64,000 nt of DNA, from contig CAJFVO010000002.1 of NCBI GenBank assembly GCA_904420555.1, forward strand, positions 62,001 through 126,000. Reading direction: 5' to 3'. The stretch's first letter is position 1. Each line of letters starts with the position of its first letter. A model generated the notes under the pieces. It made no database searches. It saw only the letters and a list, made by a program, of their open reading frames with translations, and was not told the origin of the DNA. This document shows, piece by piece, positions 18,195-27,649 of the stretch. This DNA comes from Candidatus Heritagella intestinalis. Lineage in GTDB: Bacteria; Bacillota; Clostridia; Oscillospirales; Acutalibacteraceae. A program made the position numbers and the translations under genes.

Positions 18195-19160
18195 TCAGCC
18201 CAGCAGCTCCTTTACAAAATAAGCGTTGGTGTTGGCATACAGGCCCCGGGCGTCACGAAGCTGCAAACGCACATAACCCTCGTCCCCGGTAAGCTCAAAG
18301 GAAGCCTCCGTCAGGCTCTCCCCGGGATTTGCAAAGGCCCACTGACCGTCACGGCCCTGGGTAATGAGACCGATTCTCTCCACCGGGTCGCACTGGATGG
18401 TCAGGCGGTTTCCTTCCAGCCAAAGGCCGTGAATCAGGGGCCCCATGCTGGCATAGGTGCGGCCTTCCACCAGGGCCTTGATGACCGCGTCATAAGTCAG
18501 GCTCTCTGCCTGAATCATGGTGAACCCACCGAAGGAATCATTGCGGGGGTCCCCCAAAGGAGAACGGTCATGGTTGTCGTCTGTGGCAAAGCAGTGAACC
18601 CGATGGCCGGTGCGCAGCAGCTCGTCATAGGCCTGGGGCGCATAGCCGTTCATCCCCTCTACCTCGCAGCCATAATTGTAAATCTCGAAAAAGTCCAGGT
18701 TTTCCAGAGGGGCATAGTCCTCATAAGTCTGCACGCTCCACCAGGGATGGTTATAGCAGCAGAGGAACCCCTCGTCTTTCCGGGCCTTAATATAGGCGTT
18801 GACATTCTCCATGGTGTACACCTGCTCCGGCATGGGCACCTTCGCGCAGTCCCGTCCTTCAGGGCGAGTATCATAGAAATTCAGGTGGTACACAGGCCGG
18901 GTATTCCAGTCGGGATACTGCTCCGCCGGCGCGTCAATATTGGCCTCAAAGGCCCCAATGGTCAGGAAGGAATCATCATCCAGGGTGGTGTGGCGGCGGT
19001 AATCCATATGGTCCGTAAAGGCGATAATGGAGTATCCCTGTTTCTGGTATTCCTCCTTCACCTGCCAACTGGTCCATTGGCCGTCGGACACAGTGCAATG
19101 GCAGTGAAGGTTGGCTTTATAAAAATTCCCGTTGGGGGAAAGGAGCATCTTTTTTTCCAT
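18195..19160 (-). CDS. PHP-domain metal-dependent phosphoesterase
   Basis: This is a 321-residue cytoplasmic protein. The PHP metal ligands are visible: LHCHCTVSDGQ, IAFTDHMDYRRH, the YNHPWW segment and FATDDNHD. Residues 250-321 add a beta-rich tail like those of PHP proteins that act on sugar phosphates or nucleotides. It lies between the GH20-like gene and the C39 lipoprotein, all on the minus strand, so it may belong to a carbohydrate-scavenging group. The substrate is not known. Confidence 0.82.
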   Translation of the reverse strand: MEKKMLLSPNGNFYKANLHCHCTVSDGQWTSWQVKEEYQKQGYSIIAFTDHMDYRRHTTLDDDSFLTIGAFEANIDAPAEQYPDWNTRPVYHLNFYDTRPEGRDCAKVPMPEQVYTMENVNAYIKARKDEGFLCCYNHPWWSVQTYEDYAPLENLDFFEIYNYGCEVEGMNGYAPQAYDELLRTGHRVHCFATDDNHDRSPLGDPRNDSFGGFTMIQAESLTYDAVIKALVEGRTYASMGPLIHGLWLEGNRLTIQCDPVERIGLITQGRDGQWAFANPGESLTEASFELTGDEGYVRLQLRDARGLYANTNAYFVKELLG

Positions 19161-19227
19161 TTGACAAACATCTCCAATTGAATAGGCATCCGGACAGAGG
19201 GCGCCTCCGCCCGGTTTACTCCTTCAT

Positions 19228-21111
19228 TTATTCCTGTCCCATGCGGCTGGGGGTTACCATGTGGGCCCACAGGTTCCGGCACACATACTGCCCCTCTTCA
19301 TCGGTCTGATAGGGGAGTTTTTCTTCCCGCAGCTCGGGGATGTCCTCCAGAAGGCCCTGGGCAAATTCCGCCATACGGTCCCGAGCCGTCTCAAACCGGG
19401 CAATGGCGCCGCCAAGGCGAATATCCAGCACCTCAAAGCCAAAGGGCTTGTTCACTGCCATCCACTGGTTGTACCAGGCCCGGCGCAGGGCACGAAGGGC
19501 TTCCAGGTTTTCTTCCGCCAGGGAAAGTAGCTCTTTTGCGGCCTGGCGGTCGCCATTGCGCACAGCCGGGGCGGCAGCCATCCGCCAGCGACACTTGAGA
19601 ACCAGGGCGCGGGCCATGCAGGCATAGGCTTCCAGCTGAAGGTGCATGGGCTCATTTTCTCGGGCAAAGGCCTCGAATTTTGCAGCCAATTCCTCGTAAT
19701 AGGGGATATATTCCTCATTGCGGGGTAGGTCTGCCTCAAACAGGGGCAGCAGCGGGTCCTCATAGAGGAGCACCCGGCAAGGGTTAGCGGTGCTGTTGGG
19801 CTGGCGCACCAGGCCCGGCAGCTCGTTGAGCTTGGATATGGTCAAAAACGCCTGGGCATCCATACCGGAAGAAGCCCGGAAGCGCTTTTCCGCTTCTTCG
19901 GCGTCCCAATGACCGGTATAGTTGTACTCGCCAAAAATCGCAAGGCCATACTGGAGGGTATACAGGTTGCACTCTGCGCCGTCGTCCCCCCAGCAGGTGG
20001 CGAAGACTTCCTTCACTCCGGCCTTGACGCACTCTTCCAGGGCGGGCAGGGTGGCGGCCAGGGTCTTGCGGTAATCGGCGGCAGGCCCGCACCAGGTCCA
20101 GATGCCTCCTGCAAATATGGTCTTGGCCTTAAACTGGGCGTGCTTTTGCAGCATATTGGCATAGGAGGCGTTGTCCTCGTGGTAATAATCCCAATACACC
20201 AGGCCGATATTCTCCGGAGCGGCAGCCAGAATTTCCGGGGTCAGGATGCAGTCCGGGTGATAAACGCCTTCGTCCCGGGCAGCGGTGAAGTGCATATCGC
20301 TCCACATCATGGCCTCCAGGCCTTCTTCGTCCAGGATTTCCTTCACCAGCTTCAGGTGATTGCGCATAAGCTCCACCTTGGAGGCGTAGCCGTACTTATT
20401 CAGGTACTGGCCTCGGCCCATCCAATAGGCTTCATCCATGCCGATGTGGATGCGCTTGGAGCGGAAAGGAGCGCTGGCCGCCCGGATACACTGCCGGATA
20501 AACTCATAGGTTTTGGGCTCGCGCTCCCCGGTAAGCAGCACATCGTCGGTATCCCGATACTCCGCCATCACCGGCCATTGGAGAGCACGCTCCAAATGGG
20601 CCAGGGTCTGGATGCAGGGAATCATCTCAATGCCCAGCATATCGGCATAGTCGTCCAGGCCTTTCAGCTCTTCAAAGGAATAGCGGCCCCGGAGATAGCC
20701 GAAATAGGGGCGCTCCGGCACAGTATAGGTATCCTCCGTATAGAGCATCATCCAGTTCATCCCCGCCAGGGCCATACGGCGCAGCAGGTATTTTACGGAG
20801 TCCGGCTTGAGCACGGCATTGCGGGAGCAATCGGGCATGAGGCCGCATTTGTCAAACCGGGGCGTTTCCGAAACAGACACCTCCCCTTCTTTCGCATACC
20901 GGCACAGCAGGGTCAGGCCCCGGAAAAACTCCGATTTCCCGGCGCAGGAAAGGACAAAGGCCTCCCCTTCCCGGCAAAGGGATACCCCTTCCCCGCTTTT
21001 AACATAGACAGGCATACCGTCAGGGCTTTCGCACAGGCCGATTTCCGGAGCCAGGGCTTCCAGCCCGGGGCGGTACTCCTGAGGGAGTTCTGCAAACGTG
21101 AACTTCAGCAT
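19228..21111 (-). CDS. GH20-like beta-N-acetylhexosaminidase
   Basis: The 627-residue protein has no signal peptide and so is intracellular. A small N-terminal alpha/beta domain (1-85) precedes a TIM barrel. The barrel carries the Asp-Glu catalytic pair of GH20 in RIHIGMDEAYWMGRG and a WTWCGP substrate-site loop. A helical C-terminal domain follows (about 480-627). GH20 enzymes use substrate-assisted catalysis on GlcNAc/GalNAc, so this one probably trims imported amino-sugar oligomers. It is preceded by a good promoter and AGGAGG. Confidence 0.82.
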   Translation of the reverse strand: MLKFTFAELPQEYRPGLEALAPEIGLCESPDGMPVYVKSGEGVSLCREGEAFVLSCAGKSEFFRGLTLLCRYAKEGEVSVSETPRFDKCGLMPDCSRNAVLKPDSVKYLLRRMALAGMNWMMLYTEDTYTVPERPYFGYLRGRYSFEELKGLDDYADMLGIEMIPCIQTLAHLERALQWPVMAEYRDTDDVLLTGEREPKTYEFIRQCIRAASAPFRSKRIHIGMDEAYWMGRGQYLNKYGYASKVELMRNHLKLVKEILDEEGLEAMMWSDMHFTAARDEGVYHPDCILTPEILAAAPENIGLVYWDYYHEDNASYANMLQKHAQFKAKTIFAGGIWTWCGPAADYRKTLAATLPALEECVKAGVKEVFATCWGDDGAECNLYTLQYGLAIFGEYNYTGHWDAEEAEKRFRASSGMDAQAFLTISKLNELPGLVRQPNSTANPCRVLLYEDPLLPLFEADLPRNEEYIPYYEELAAKFEAFARENEPMHLQLEAYACMARALVLKCRWRMAAAPAVRNGDRQAAKELLSLAEENLEALRALRRAWYNQWMAVNKPFGFEVLDIRLGGAIARFETARDRMAEFAQGLLEDIPELREEKLPYQTDEEGQYVCRNLWAHMVTPSRMGQE

Positions 21112-21193
21112 GGAAACATCCTCCTATAATGGAAAACTTTTCTGGAATCCGGAAAAAATCCCGGTTCACAGCGTCTTTTATTCGCTTGCCTTC

Positions 21194-21222
21194 ATTATAG
21201 AAGAAATCCACAAGAATCACAA
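21194..21222 (-). promoter_or_regulatory. Promoter of the GH20-like gene
   Basis: TTGTGA (21217-21222) and TATAAT (21194-21199) on the minus strand are separated by 17 bases, about 80 bases upstream of the ATG. Confidence 0.65.
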
Positions 21223-21353
21223 GAGGCAACGAAAAATCCTTTCAAAAACTTCACGGCAGCTTCATGTCCCGTTATTGTTTTCTCCCCGAAAAACGCTTTC
21301 CTCCAGACAGCGTTTGTGCTATGATAAGGGCATCCTGCCTTGGAGGAATCGCT

Positions 21354-22346
21354 ATGACAAAAATCGTCGCCGTTTACAGCCCTGTACTGCTAAAACAGGG
21401 TTTTTCCTATGAAAAAGAGCTCCTTTCCCGGGAGCCAGACACACAAATCACCCTATTGCCCCACAAAACCGTCACCCGAGAGGAATTATACGAGGCCCTC
21501 CGGGACGCGGACGCCCTGCTCACGGATTACCAGCGGGTGGACGCCGACCTGCTGGCCCACGCGCCCCGACTACGGTGCGTCTCTCTTCTCTCCACCGGCT
21601 ATAACGTGGTGGACATCCCCGCCGCTCAAAAGGCCGGGGTATCCGTCTGCCATGTGCGGGAATATTGCACCGATGTGGTGGCCGACCACACTATGGCCCT
21701 GCTGCTGGCCTTGGAGCGGAACCTGCGGCCCTACATCTCCCAAATTGAACAGGGGATCTGGGAGTTCGACCGGGTGGCCCGAGCACCCCGTCTGGGAGGC
21801 CAAATCCTGTGCCTCTTCGGCCTGGGGAAAATCAGTCGGGCCGTTATCCAGCGGGCATCGGCCTTTGGCTTTCAGATTCAGGTGGTTTCCCACCATGCCA
21901 CGCCGGAAGAGGCCGCAGCGCTGGGGGCCCGCCTGGTGACCCCGGAAGAAGCCCAGGAGACAGCAGACGTCATCTCCAACCACATGGCCTTGTCCCCGGA
22001 GACCTACCACTATTTCAATCGGGAATTCTTTCAAAAGCTCCGGCGTTCCCCGATTTTCCTAAACCTGGGCCGGGGCGGCAGCGTAGACGAAGCTGCCTTG
22101 GCCGAAGCCCTGGACAAGGGCTGGGTTCGGGCCGCCGGCTTGGATTTGCTGTGGAAGGAAAACCCCGAGCTGGAAGGCCACCCCCTCCTGGGCCGGGAAA
22201 ACGTCATTATCACCCCCCACGCCGGGTTCTATTCCGAAGAATCCCTCCGGGACATGATCCGCATTGCCTGCGAAAACCTGATCTTCTCCCTGAAAGGCCA
22301 GGACGAGAAAGTGGACGGTTATGTTTTCCGAGGAAAAAGAAGATAA
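21354..22346 (+). CDS. D-isomer specific 2-hydroxyacid dehydrogenase family protein
   Basis: This 330-residue NAD(P)-dependent dehydrogenase is divergent from the GH20 gene. The catalytic-domain part has LLSTGYNVVDIPAAQ; the Rossmann fold has LFGLGKISRAVIQRA. The catalytic Arg-Glu-His set maps to LNLGRGG, the NPELEG region and ITPHAGFYS. The usual GxGxxG reads GLGKIS, so the last Gly is replaced. It could reduce a 2-keto acid or oxidise a sugar acid. The start is ATG 21354, after TTGGAGGAATCGCT. Confidence 0.85.
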   Translation: MTKIVAVYSPVLLKQGFSYEKELLSREPDTQITLLPHKTVTREELYEALRDADALLTDYQRVDADLLAHAPRLRCVSLLSTGYNVVDIPAAQKAGVSVCHVREYCTDVVADHTMALLLALERNLRPYISQIEQGIWEFDRVARAPRLGGQILCLFGLGKISRAVIQRASAFGFQIQVVSHHATPEEAAALGARLVTPEEAQETADVISNHMALSPETYHYFNREFFQKLRRSPIFLNLGRGGSVDEAALAEALDKGWVRAAGLDLLWKENPELEGHPLLGRENVIITPHAGFYSEESLRDMIRIACENLIFSLKGQDEKVDGYVFRGKRR

Positions 22347-22363
22347 ATCTGCCCGAAAGCCAG

Positions 22364-22397
22364 AAATGCCCCGGAGGGAATTCCCTCCGGGGCATTT
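22364..22397. terminator. Bidirectional terminator, 34-bp perfect palindrome
   Basis: AAATGCCCCGGAGGGAA (22364-22380) is followed immediately by its exact reverse complement (22381-22397), with a T-run on the plus side. It lies between convergent genes ending at 22346 and 22414 and can stop both. Confidence 0.85.
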
Positions 22398-22413
22398 TGT
22401 AAGATGCTGGAAT

Positions 22414-25074
22414 TTACTTGGTGATGGTAAAGGTGCGGGTAATGGGGGCCGCCAGATAGTTGCCGCCCAAGACCACTACCGTCACAATATAGCTGCCCGG
22501 CTCTGTGGGCGGGGTAGTGGTGCTGGAATACAGCTTCCATTTATTAGTGAAGCCCGTATACAGATAATGGACGCTGCTCTGGTCAACGGTTACATCACCA
22601 TTATAGGACAGGGTTACGCCAAAGTCAAAATCCTTGGCCTGCTCCGCAGTGAGCTTACCGCCGGAAATCTCCTGATTCCAGGTGAGCTTGGCGCCGGACA
22701 GACGCATTTTAGTGAGCAGGAAGCCCATGCCCACGCCGGTCTTATAGTTGGGATTGTCAGTAACGGCAACCACCGTGTACAGGCCCGCACGATTGGGCGT
22801 ACCGAAGGAAATCCTCAGGCTGTCTACAATCGAGGGAAGCTTATTGATGATTTCCAGAATCTTCCCAAATGTGCCGGTATCGATATTCAGCTTGTCCAGC
22901 AGGTCCAGAAGTTCCTGGGTGCTGAACAGCTCCCGCAGCTCACCCACGGTAATACCGTCGTTGAACATTTGGGTCAGGGTTTTTCCAGTAATCTTCTCCA
23001 CAATGGGGTCCAGAAGCTTCATCACGGCATTGTCGGTGAAGCGCTCCGGCAGGTCCAGATACAGGCCAGTGGTCACATTGCTGGTCACGCCGGCGTAGAT
23101 TACATACTGGTCAAAGGTATCGGCAGGGTCGGTGGTGATGAAATCCGCCGGCACGGCCTCATCGGCATAGATATTGGTGGAATGCACGGTCACGCTGACC
23201 TTGGCCTTTTCCACCGTCACCGTGCCCTCACTGTTGGCAGAGGGGCGGTAGTCGGCATTGCCGTTATAAGAAATCCGAATTTGCTGGTTCTCTCCAGCGC
23301 CCATCTGGGGATAGGTCAGAAGGGTGACTGTACCGCCCTCAATGGGAGCCCAGTTTTTGATACCGCCGTTGATATTTCCGCCCAGTACATTTTCCCCGTA
23401 ATAGGCAAAGGTAAAGTCGTCCACATGCAGGGTTTCCTTCGCGGGAAGGGTGGAGTTCTCCCAGTCGATGGCATTGTTGAACAAATCGGCCTTCATGACA
23501 GAAGCGTCCATATTGTAGGTAATGGAAACGCCCTCCTTCAGGGCCACTGCGCTTTCCAGCCGGCTGTCTGTTGTGGTTACATTCACAATAACGGAATTCC
23601 CGCGGAGTTCCCGATTCCCGTTCCAGGAAATACGGATTTCCCACTCGCCGGTACCGAACTTCACCAGTCCGCCCAAATCGGTATAATCCAGAGGCTTGAA
23701 GGTATTGGTAATCCCCGTGGGGTCGGCATTATACTCCACGGTTACCTCATCAGCGGAAAGGGCGATGGGAGAAGTGGAAGCCACTACCGCGTTGTAAATT
23801 GCCTCCGCAGTGGCCTTATAATCATACGACTGGTCATCCGCGAAGGCCATGCCTACTTCATAAGGGCCTTCGTTCAGATTGAACTGGAGCTGTTCCCGGT
23901 CGGCAACGGTCAGGGTAAATTCCACCGTGGTGGGGGCATACTCCTGGCTGCCTCCCCACACCAGGCGCAGCTTTTGCTCGCCTGCGGAAATGGCCGGATA
24001 TTCCAAAGCGATACCCAGGTCGTTTTTAATCGAGCCGCCCTCCAGCGGAACCCATTCATGAGTACCCGCCGGCTTACCCAAGATGATGTTTTCCGCATAG
24101 TATTCAATGGTCACATCATCGACGGTAAGGGCCGGCTCGCTGGACTTCACCACTGTGTTGAAAATCAGCTCCCGCAGGGCGCTGTAATCCACGGTGATTT
24201 CCTCCGTATAGGGCAGCTTCACCGTGCAGCCCTGGTTCAGCTCGATTTCCGCTTCCGGGCGCTCGGCAATGGTGACGTCCATCTCGGCAGAAGTGCCGTA
24301 AATGGTGTCCGTCCCTGCATAGGAAATCCGGATTTTCTGCTCTCCAGCAGAAATAGCGGGATAAGTCAGCAGGCCGTTTTTGCCGCCTTCCAGAGGCATC
24401 CAGGCTTTGCCCAAATCCCCCACTGCGCCGCTGGTAGCCGTTGCGTAATACTCGATGGTCACATCATCCGGGGTGAGCCCTTCCGGAGTGGTGGATTCCA
24501 CCACGTTTTCAAAAATCAGGCGGCGCAGCTCGTCATAGTTGACGCTCATGTCCTCGTTATAGGGCAGCTTTACGGTGCAGCCCTCCTGCAGCGTAATGGA
24601 GGAGGACAGCTTTGCCGCTTTGGTCAGAGTTACTTCCGTATCGATCCCTTCCAGCCGGACCTGATAGTTGCCGTCGCTGTTATCTGCCAGGGCGGGGTGC
24701 GTAAAGGTAGTGGTAACAAATACTACCTTTCTCTCGCTGGTAAAGCCGTCAATAGAGCCCCAAGCATCGTTCGTGAGCAAGCCGTTTTTTCCAGTGCAGT
24801 AATACTCCCAATGGAAATCCTGGGTGTCTACGGTTTCATAATTGGCAATCAGGGTCTTGTTGAGAATCTCTTCGACCTCATCTTTCGTGGAGCCGGCAGG
24901 AATCACTGCCGTGCCGTTCTGCAGCTGGGGTTCCTGCGCGGTTTCCGCCGCCACTACGGGAGCTGCATTTTCAACCGGAGTTTCAACCGCAAAGCCCGGC
25001 AGTGCAAACGCCTGTGACAGCAGCAGGGCCGACAAGACGCCCGCCACAATCTTCTTTGTCATGTGTTTGAACAT
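22414..25074 (-). CDS. Large secreted protein with five degenerate beta-rich repeats
   Basis: The 886-residue protein has a signal peptide (cleavage near ALPGFA-VETP). It has five repeats of about 105-117 residues (about 57-153, 157-271, 275-391, 396-502, 507-622). The repeat core reads GCTVKLPY, then VDY..LR.LIF..VV.S, DDVTIEYYA, W.PLEGG and YPAISAGEQKIRISY. The C-terminal region (625-886) ends in an MBG/Ig-like module (PGSYIVTVVVLGGNY). No LPXTG, SLH or other anchor is seen, so it is probably released or loosely bound. I do not recognise a named family; an adhesin or glycan-binding role is a guess. Confidence 0.8.
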   Translation of the reverse strand: MFKHMTKKIVAGVLSALLLSQAFALPGFAVETPVENAAPVVAAETAQEPQLQNGTAVIPAGSTKDEVEEILNKTLIANYETVDTQDFHWEYYCTGKNGLLTNDAWGSIDGFTSERKVVFVTTTFTHPALADNSDGNYQVRLEGIDTEVTLTKAAKLSSSITLQEGCTVKLPYNEDMSVNYDELRRLIFENVVESTTPEGLTPDDVTIEYYATATSGAVGDLGKAWMPLEGGKNGLLTYPAISAGEQKIRISYAGTDTIYGTSAEMDVTIAERPEAEIELNQGCTVKLPYTEEITVDYSALRELIFNTVVKSSEPALTVDDVTIEYYAENIILGKPAGTHEWVPLEGGSIKNDLGIALEYPAISAGEQKLRLVWGGSQEYAPTTVEFTLTVADREQLQFNLNEGPYEVGMAFADDQSYDYKATAEAIYNAVVASTSPIALSADEVTVEYNADPTGITNTFKPLDYTDLGGLVKFGTGEWEIRISWNGNRELRGNSVIVNVTTTDSRLESAVALKEGVSITYNMDASVMKADLFNNAIDWENSTLPAKETLHVDDFTFAYYGENVLGGNINGGIKNWAPIEGGTVTLLTYPQMGAGENQQIRISYNGNADYRPSANSEGTVTVEKAKVSVTVHSTNIYADEAVPADFITTDPADTFDQYVIYAGVTSNVTTGLYLDLPERFTDNAVMKLLDPIVEKITGKTLTQMFNDGITVGELRELFSTQELLDLLDKLNIDTGTFGKILEIINKLPSIVDSLRISFGTPNRAGLYTVVAVTDNPNYKTGVGMGFLLTKMRLSGAKLTWNQEISGGKLTAEQAKDFDFGVTLSYNGDVTVDQSSVHYLYTGFTNKWKLYSSTTTPPTEPGSYIVTVVVLGGNYLAAPITRTFTITK

Positions 25075-25157
25075 CTTCTTTTTCCCTCCTCAAGGGTAAT
25101 TCAATTTTCACGGCTGTGCATTTTAAAAGGACTCTCCACAAATACCAGCCGTAATTT

Positions 25158-25186
25158 ATTTTACCATTTGGCATTTACGATTTCAA
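25158..25186 (-). promoter_or_regulatory. Promoter of the large secreted-protein gene
   Basis: TTGAAA (25181-25186) and TAAAAT (25158-25163) on the minus strand are spaced 17 bases, about 85 bases before the ATG. Confidence 0.65.
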
Positions 25187-25280
25187 GATTTTGGCCCTAT
25201 CCATTTTCTATATAGATGTTGTCACAAGAAACATCGTTTTTGGAAAAAATTCCTACCCCCTTCCAAGAAGCTAAAATTTC

Positions 25281-25323
25281 CCAAAATAAAAAGCGCGCCA
25301 CAGCTTGCAATTCTGCGGCGCGC
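25281..25323 (-). terminator. galT terminator
   Basis: GCGCGCCACAG (25293-25303) and CTGCGGCGCGC (25313-25323) form an 11-bp stem with one wobble. On the minus strand TTTTTATTTTG follows. It lies just after the galT stop. Confidence 0.85.
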
Positions 25324-25339
25324 GCTCCTGATTCCTCGA

Positions 25340-26857
25340 TTATAAACTCCGGTTCACCTGCTGGCAGAACCGCCCAAAGGCCTCCCGGCCCTCTTCGGTA
25401 TCCTTAAAGACCCCGGCGTTACTCAGAATCTCACAGAACACCCGGCCCACCTCCTGCTGTACCAGCCCATGAACCTGTCCCGGAACCGGGGCTTTTTCTT
25501 TCAGCTGACAGTACCAGTCATAGTGGGGCTCCATGGCCTTTTGGGAGAAAATCTCCCCTTCCCGCTCCGGATGGGCGAGAGCTTCCTCTACCAGGGCCAG
25601 CTCCTTTTTTAACCGGGCCGGCAGGATGGCCAACCCCATGACTTCAATCAGGCCGATGTTTTCCTTTTTAATGTGGTGGTACTCCTGGTGGGGATGAAAA
25701 AGCCCCAAAGGATGCTCCGGGGTGGTGCGGTTGTTCCGAAGCACCAAATCCAGTTCAAAGGCCCCTTCCCGCATCCGGCAGATAGGAGTGATGGTATTGT
25801 GGGGCGCGTCTGTATGGGCGTAAATTCCCACGGAGGCATCGGTATAATCCCGCCACTGCTTCAAGATTATTTCCGCCAAATCCAGCAGGCGCTCCTTGTC
25901 CTCACTGCGCAGGCGCAGCACGGACATAGGCCAGCGGACGATTCCCGCAGACACATCTTCAAACCCCCAGAAGGTGATTTCCTCCCGGATAGGCGCTTTG
26001 GCCATGGGAAACTCGTACCGGCCGCCCTGGAAATGGTCATGGCTCAAAATAGAGCCCCCCACAATGGGCAGGTCGGCGTTGGAGCCGATAAAGTAGTGGG
26101 GAAACTGGCGCACAAAGTCCACCAGCCGGGCCATGGAGTCCCGATCGACCTTCATGGGGGTATGTTCTTTGTTGAGCACAATGCAGTGCTCGTTATAGTA
26201 CACATAGGGGGAATATTGGAGAAACCACTCCTCCCCCAGCAGCTTCAAAGGAATCAACCGGTGGTTAGCCCGGGGCGCTTGGGAAAGGTTCCCTTTCAGC
26301 CCCTCGTTTTCCCGGCACAGGGCGCACTTGGGATAGCCAGCCTGGGGAAGGTTCCGGGCGGCTGCGATGGCTTTGGGGTCCTTCTCCGGCTTGGAGAGGT
26401 TGATGGTGATCACCAAATTCCCGTATGCAGTGGGTACCGTCCAGCGCTCATCCCGGGCCACACGGTCCGTGCGGATATAGTGAGAGCTGCGGCTCAGCTG
26501 ATAATAATACGCTGTGGCCGCTTGGGGGTCCTCCTCATACAGCGCATAAAACCGCCGGATCACCTCTGAAGGCCGGGGCATCATGCAGTCCATCAGCTCC
26601 GTATCCAGCACATCCCGATAAGGGTCGGTATTCCCCTCTAACCGTCCAGTCTCATAGGCCCAGTCCAAAATCGCCTCTAAAATGGGAGCCGGGCTTTCCA
26701 GGGCCTCCGCAGGCGGTTCTACCGCGTCATCCCAGCCATCCAGACCCAGCACCGCCAGCATCCGGTTGGCGGCATAGGTGCAGTCAGCCTTTTCCAGCAG
26801 GCCCCGCTGCATCCCAAATTGGAGCAGCCGGGCAATTTCTACGCTGATATCCTGCAT
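25340..26857 (-). CDS. galT: Galactose-1-phosphate uridylyltransferase (Firmicutes-type)
   Basis: This Leloir-pathway enzyme exchanges UMP between UDP-glucose and galactose-1-phosphate. The 505-residue length fits the Gram-positive class, which is longer than the E. coli enzyme. A CALCRENEG segment, the GGSILSHDHFQGG motif and FHPHQEYHH with its His cluster are present. No galK or galE is in the window. It follows a beta-helix nucleotidyl/acyltransferase-like gene by 33 bases, in a probable Nudix-betahelix-galT operon. Confidence 0.93.
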   Translation of the reverse strand: MQDISVEIARLLQFGMQRGLLEKADCTYAANRMLAVLGLDGWDDAVEPPAEALESPAPILEAILDWAYETGRLEGNTDPYRDVLDTELMDCMMPRPSEVIRRFYALYEEDPQAATAYYYQLSRSSHYIRTDRVARDERWTVPTAYGNLVITINLSKPEKDPKAIAAARNLPQAGYPKCALCRENEGLKGNLSQAPRANHRLIPLKLLGEEWFLQYSPYVYYNEHCIVLNKEHTPMKVDRDSMARLVDFVRQFPHYFIGSNADLPIVGGSILSHDHFQGGRYEFPMAKAPIREEITFWGFEDVSAGIVRWPMSVLRLRSEDKERLLDLAEIILKQWRDYTDASVGIYAHTDAPHNTITPICRMREGAFELDLVLRNNRTTPEHPLGLFHPHQEYHHIKKENIGLIEVMGLAILPARLKKELALVEEALAHPEREGEIFSQKAMEPHYDWYCQLKEKAPVPGQVHGLVQQEVGRVFCEILSNAGVFKDTEEGREAFGRFCQQVNRSL

Positions 26858-26890
26858 CTTACCATTCCTCCCGCTGTCAAGCAGCCCCTA

Positions 26891-27562
26891 TCAATAGTGG
26901 ATTTCCACGATTTCCCCTGCATTTTTATAAACGTGCCCTTCCGGCACCAGACCACGCACCATGGAGAGGGGATACACCCGGCTGCCCCGGCCCACAACCG
27001 TGCCCGGGTTCAAAACGGAATTGCAGCCCACTTCCACATGATCCCCCAGAATGGCGCCAAACTTTTTCAGGCCGGTTTCCAGCCGGCCCTCCGGGGTTTT
27101 CACCGTAACCAAAGTCCGGTCCTGCTTCACGTTGGAGGTGACGGCGCCGGCTCCCATATGGGCGTGATAGCCCAAAATGGAATCCCCCACATAGTTGTAG
27201 TGGGGAACCTGGACATGGTCAAAGAGAATCACGTTCTTTAATTCCGTAGAGTTGCCCACAACGCAATCCTTCCCCACCAGGGCGTTGGCCCGGATGAAAG
27301 CGCCGGGGCGCACCTCGGTATTGGCCCCGATAATGCAGGGGCCGCCGATATAGCAGTTGGGGTACAGACGGGCGCTGCGGTGAATCCACACCCCGGACCA
27401 GCGCTGTTCATACTCGTTTTCCGGCAGGGCCGGCCCTATCTGACGGATAAACTCCCCGATTTCCGGCAAAGCTTCCCATGGGTAGGTGCACTTTTCCAGC
27501 AGGGAAGCGGCAGCCGAGTGGTTCAGGTCAAACAGATTGCGGATAAAAAGGGATTGATTCAT
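26891..27562 (-). CDS. Left-handed beta-helix protein related to UDP-GlcNAc pyrophosphorylase
   Basis: The 223-residue protein consists largely of hexapeptide repeats (IIGANTEVRPGAFIRANALVG, then ILGYHAHMGAGAVTSNVK and VEVGCNSVLNPGTVVG). These resemble the acetyltransferase half of GlmU. The N-terminal 60 residues lack a nucleotidyltransferase domain. It may acetylate or bind a sugar phosphate; its position before galT suggests sugar-nucleotide metabolism. The exact reaction is unknown. Confidence 0.8.
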   Translation of the reverse strand: MNQSLFIRNLFDLNHSAAASLLEKCTYPWEALPEIGEFIRQIGPALPENEYEQRWSGVWIHRSARLYPNCYIGGPCIIGANTEVRPGAFIRANALVGKDCVVGNSTELKNVILFDHVQVPHYNYVGDSILGYHAHMGAGAVTSNVKQDRTLVTVKTPEGRLETGLKKFGAILGDHVEVGCNSVLNPGTVVGRGSRVYPLSMVRGLVPEGHVYKNAGEIVEIHY

Positions 27563-27649
27563 TACGATAACTCCTTCCTCTCAGGCCTGGCCCCTGGGGC
27601 CCGCCTGCAGCAATACTTCTTTATATGGAATATGCAGCCATTTCCCGGT

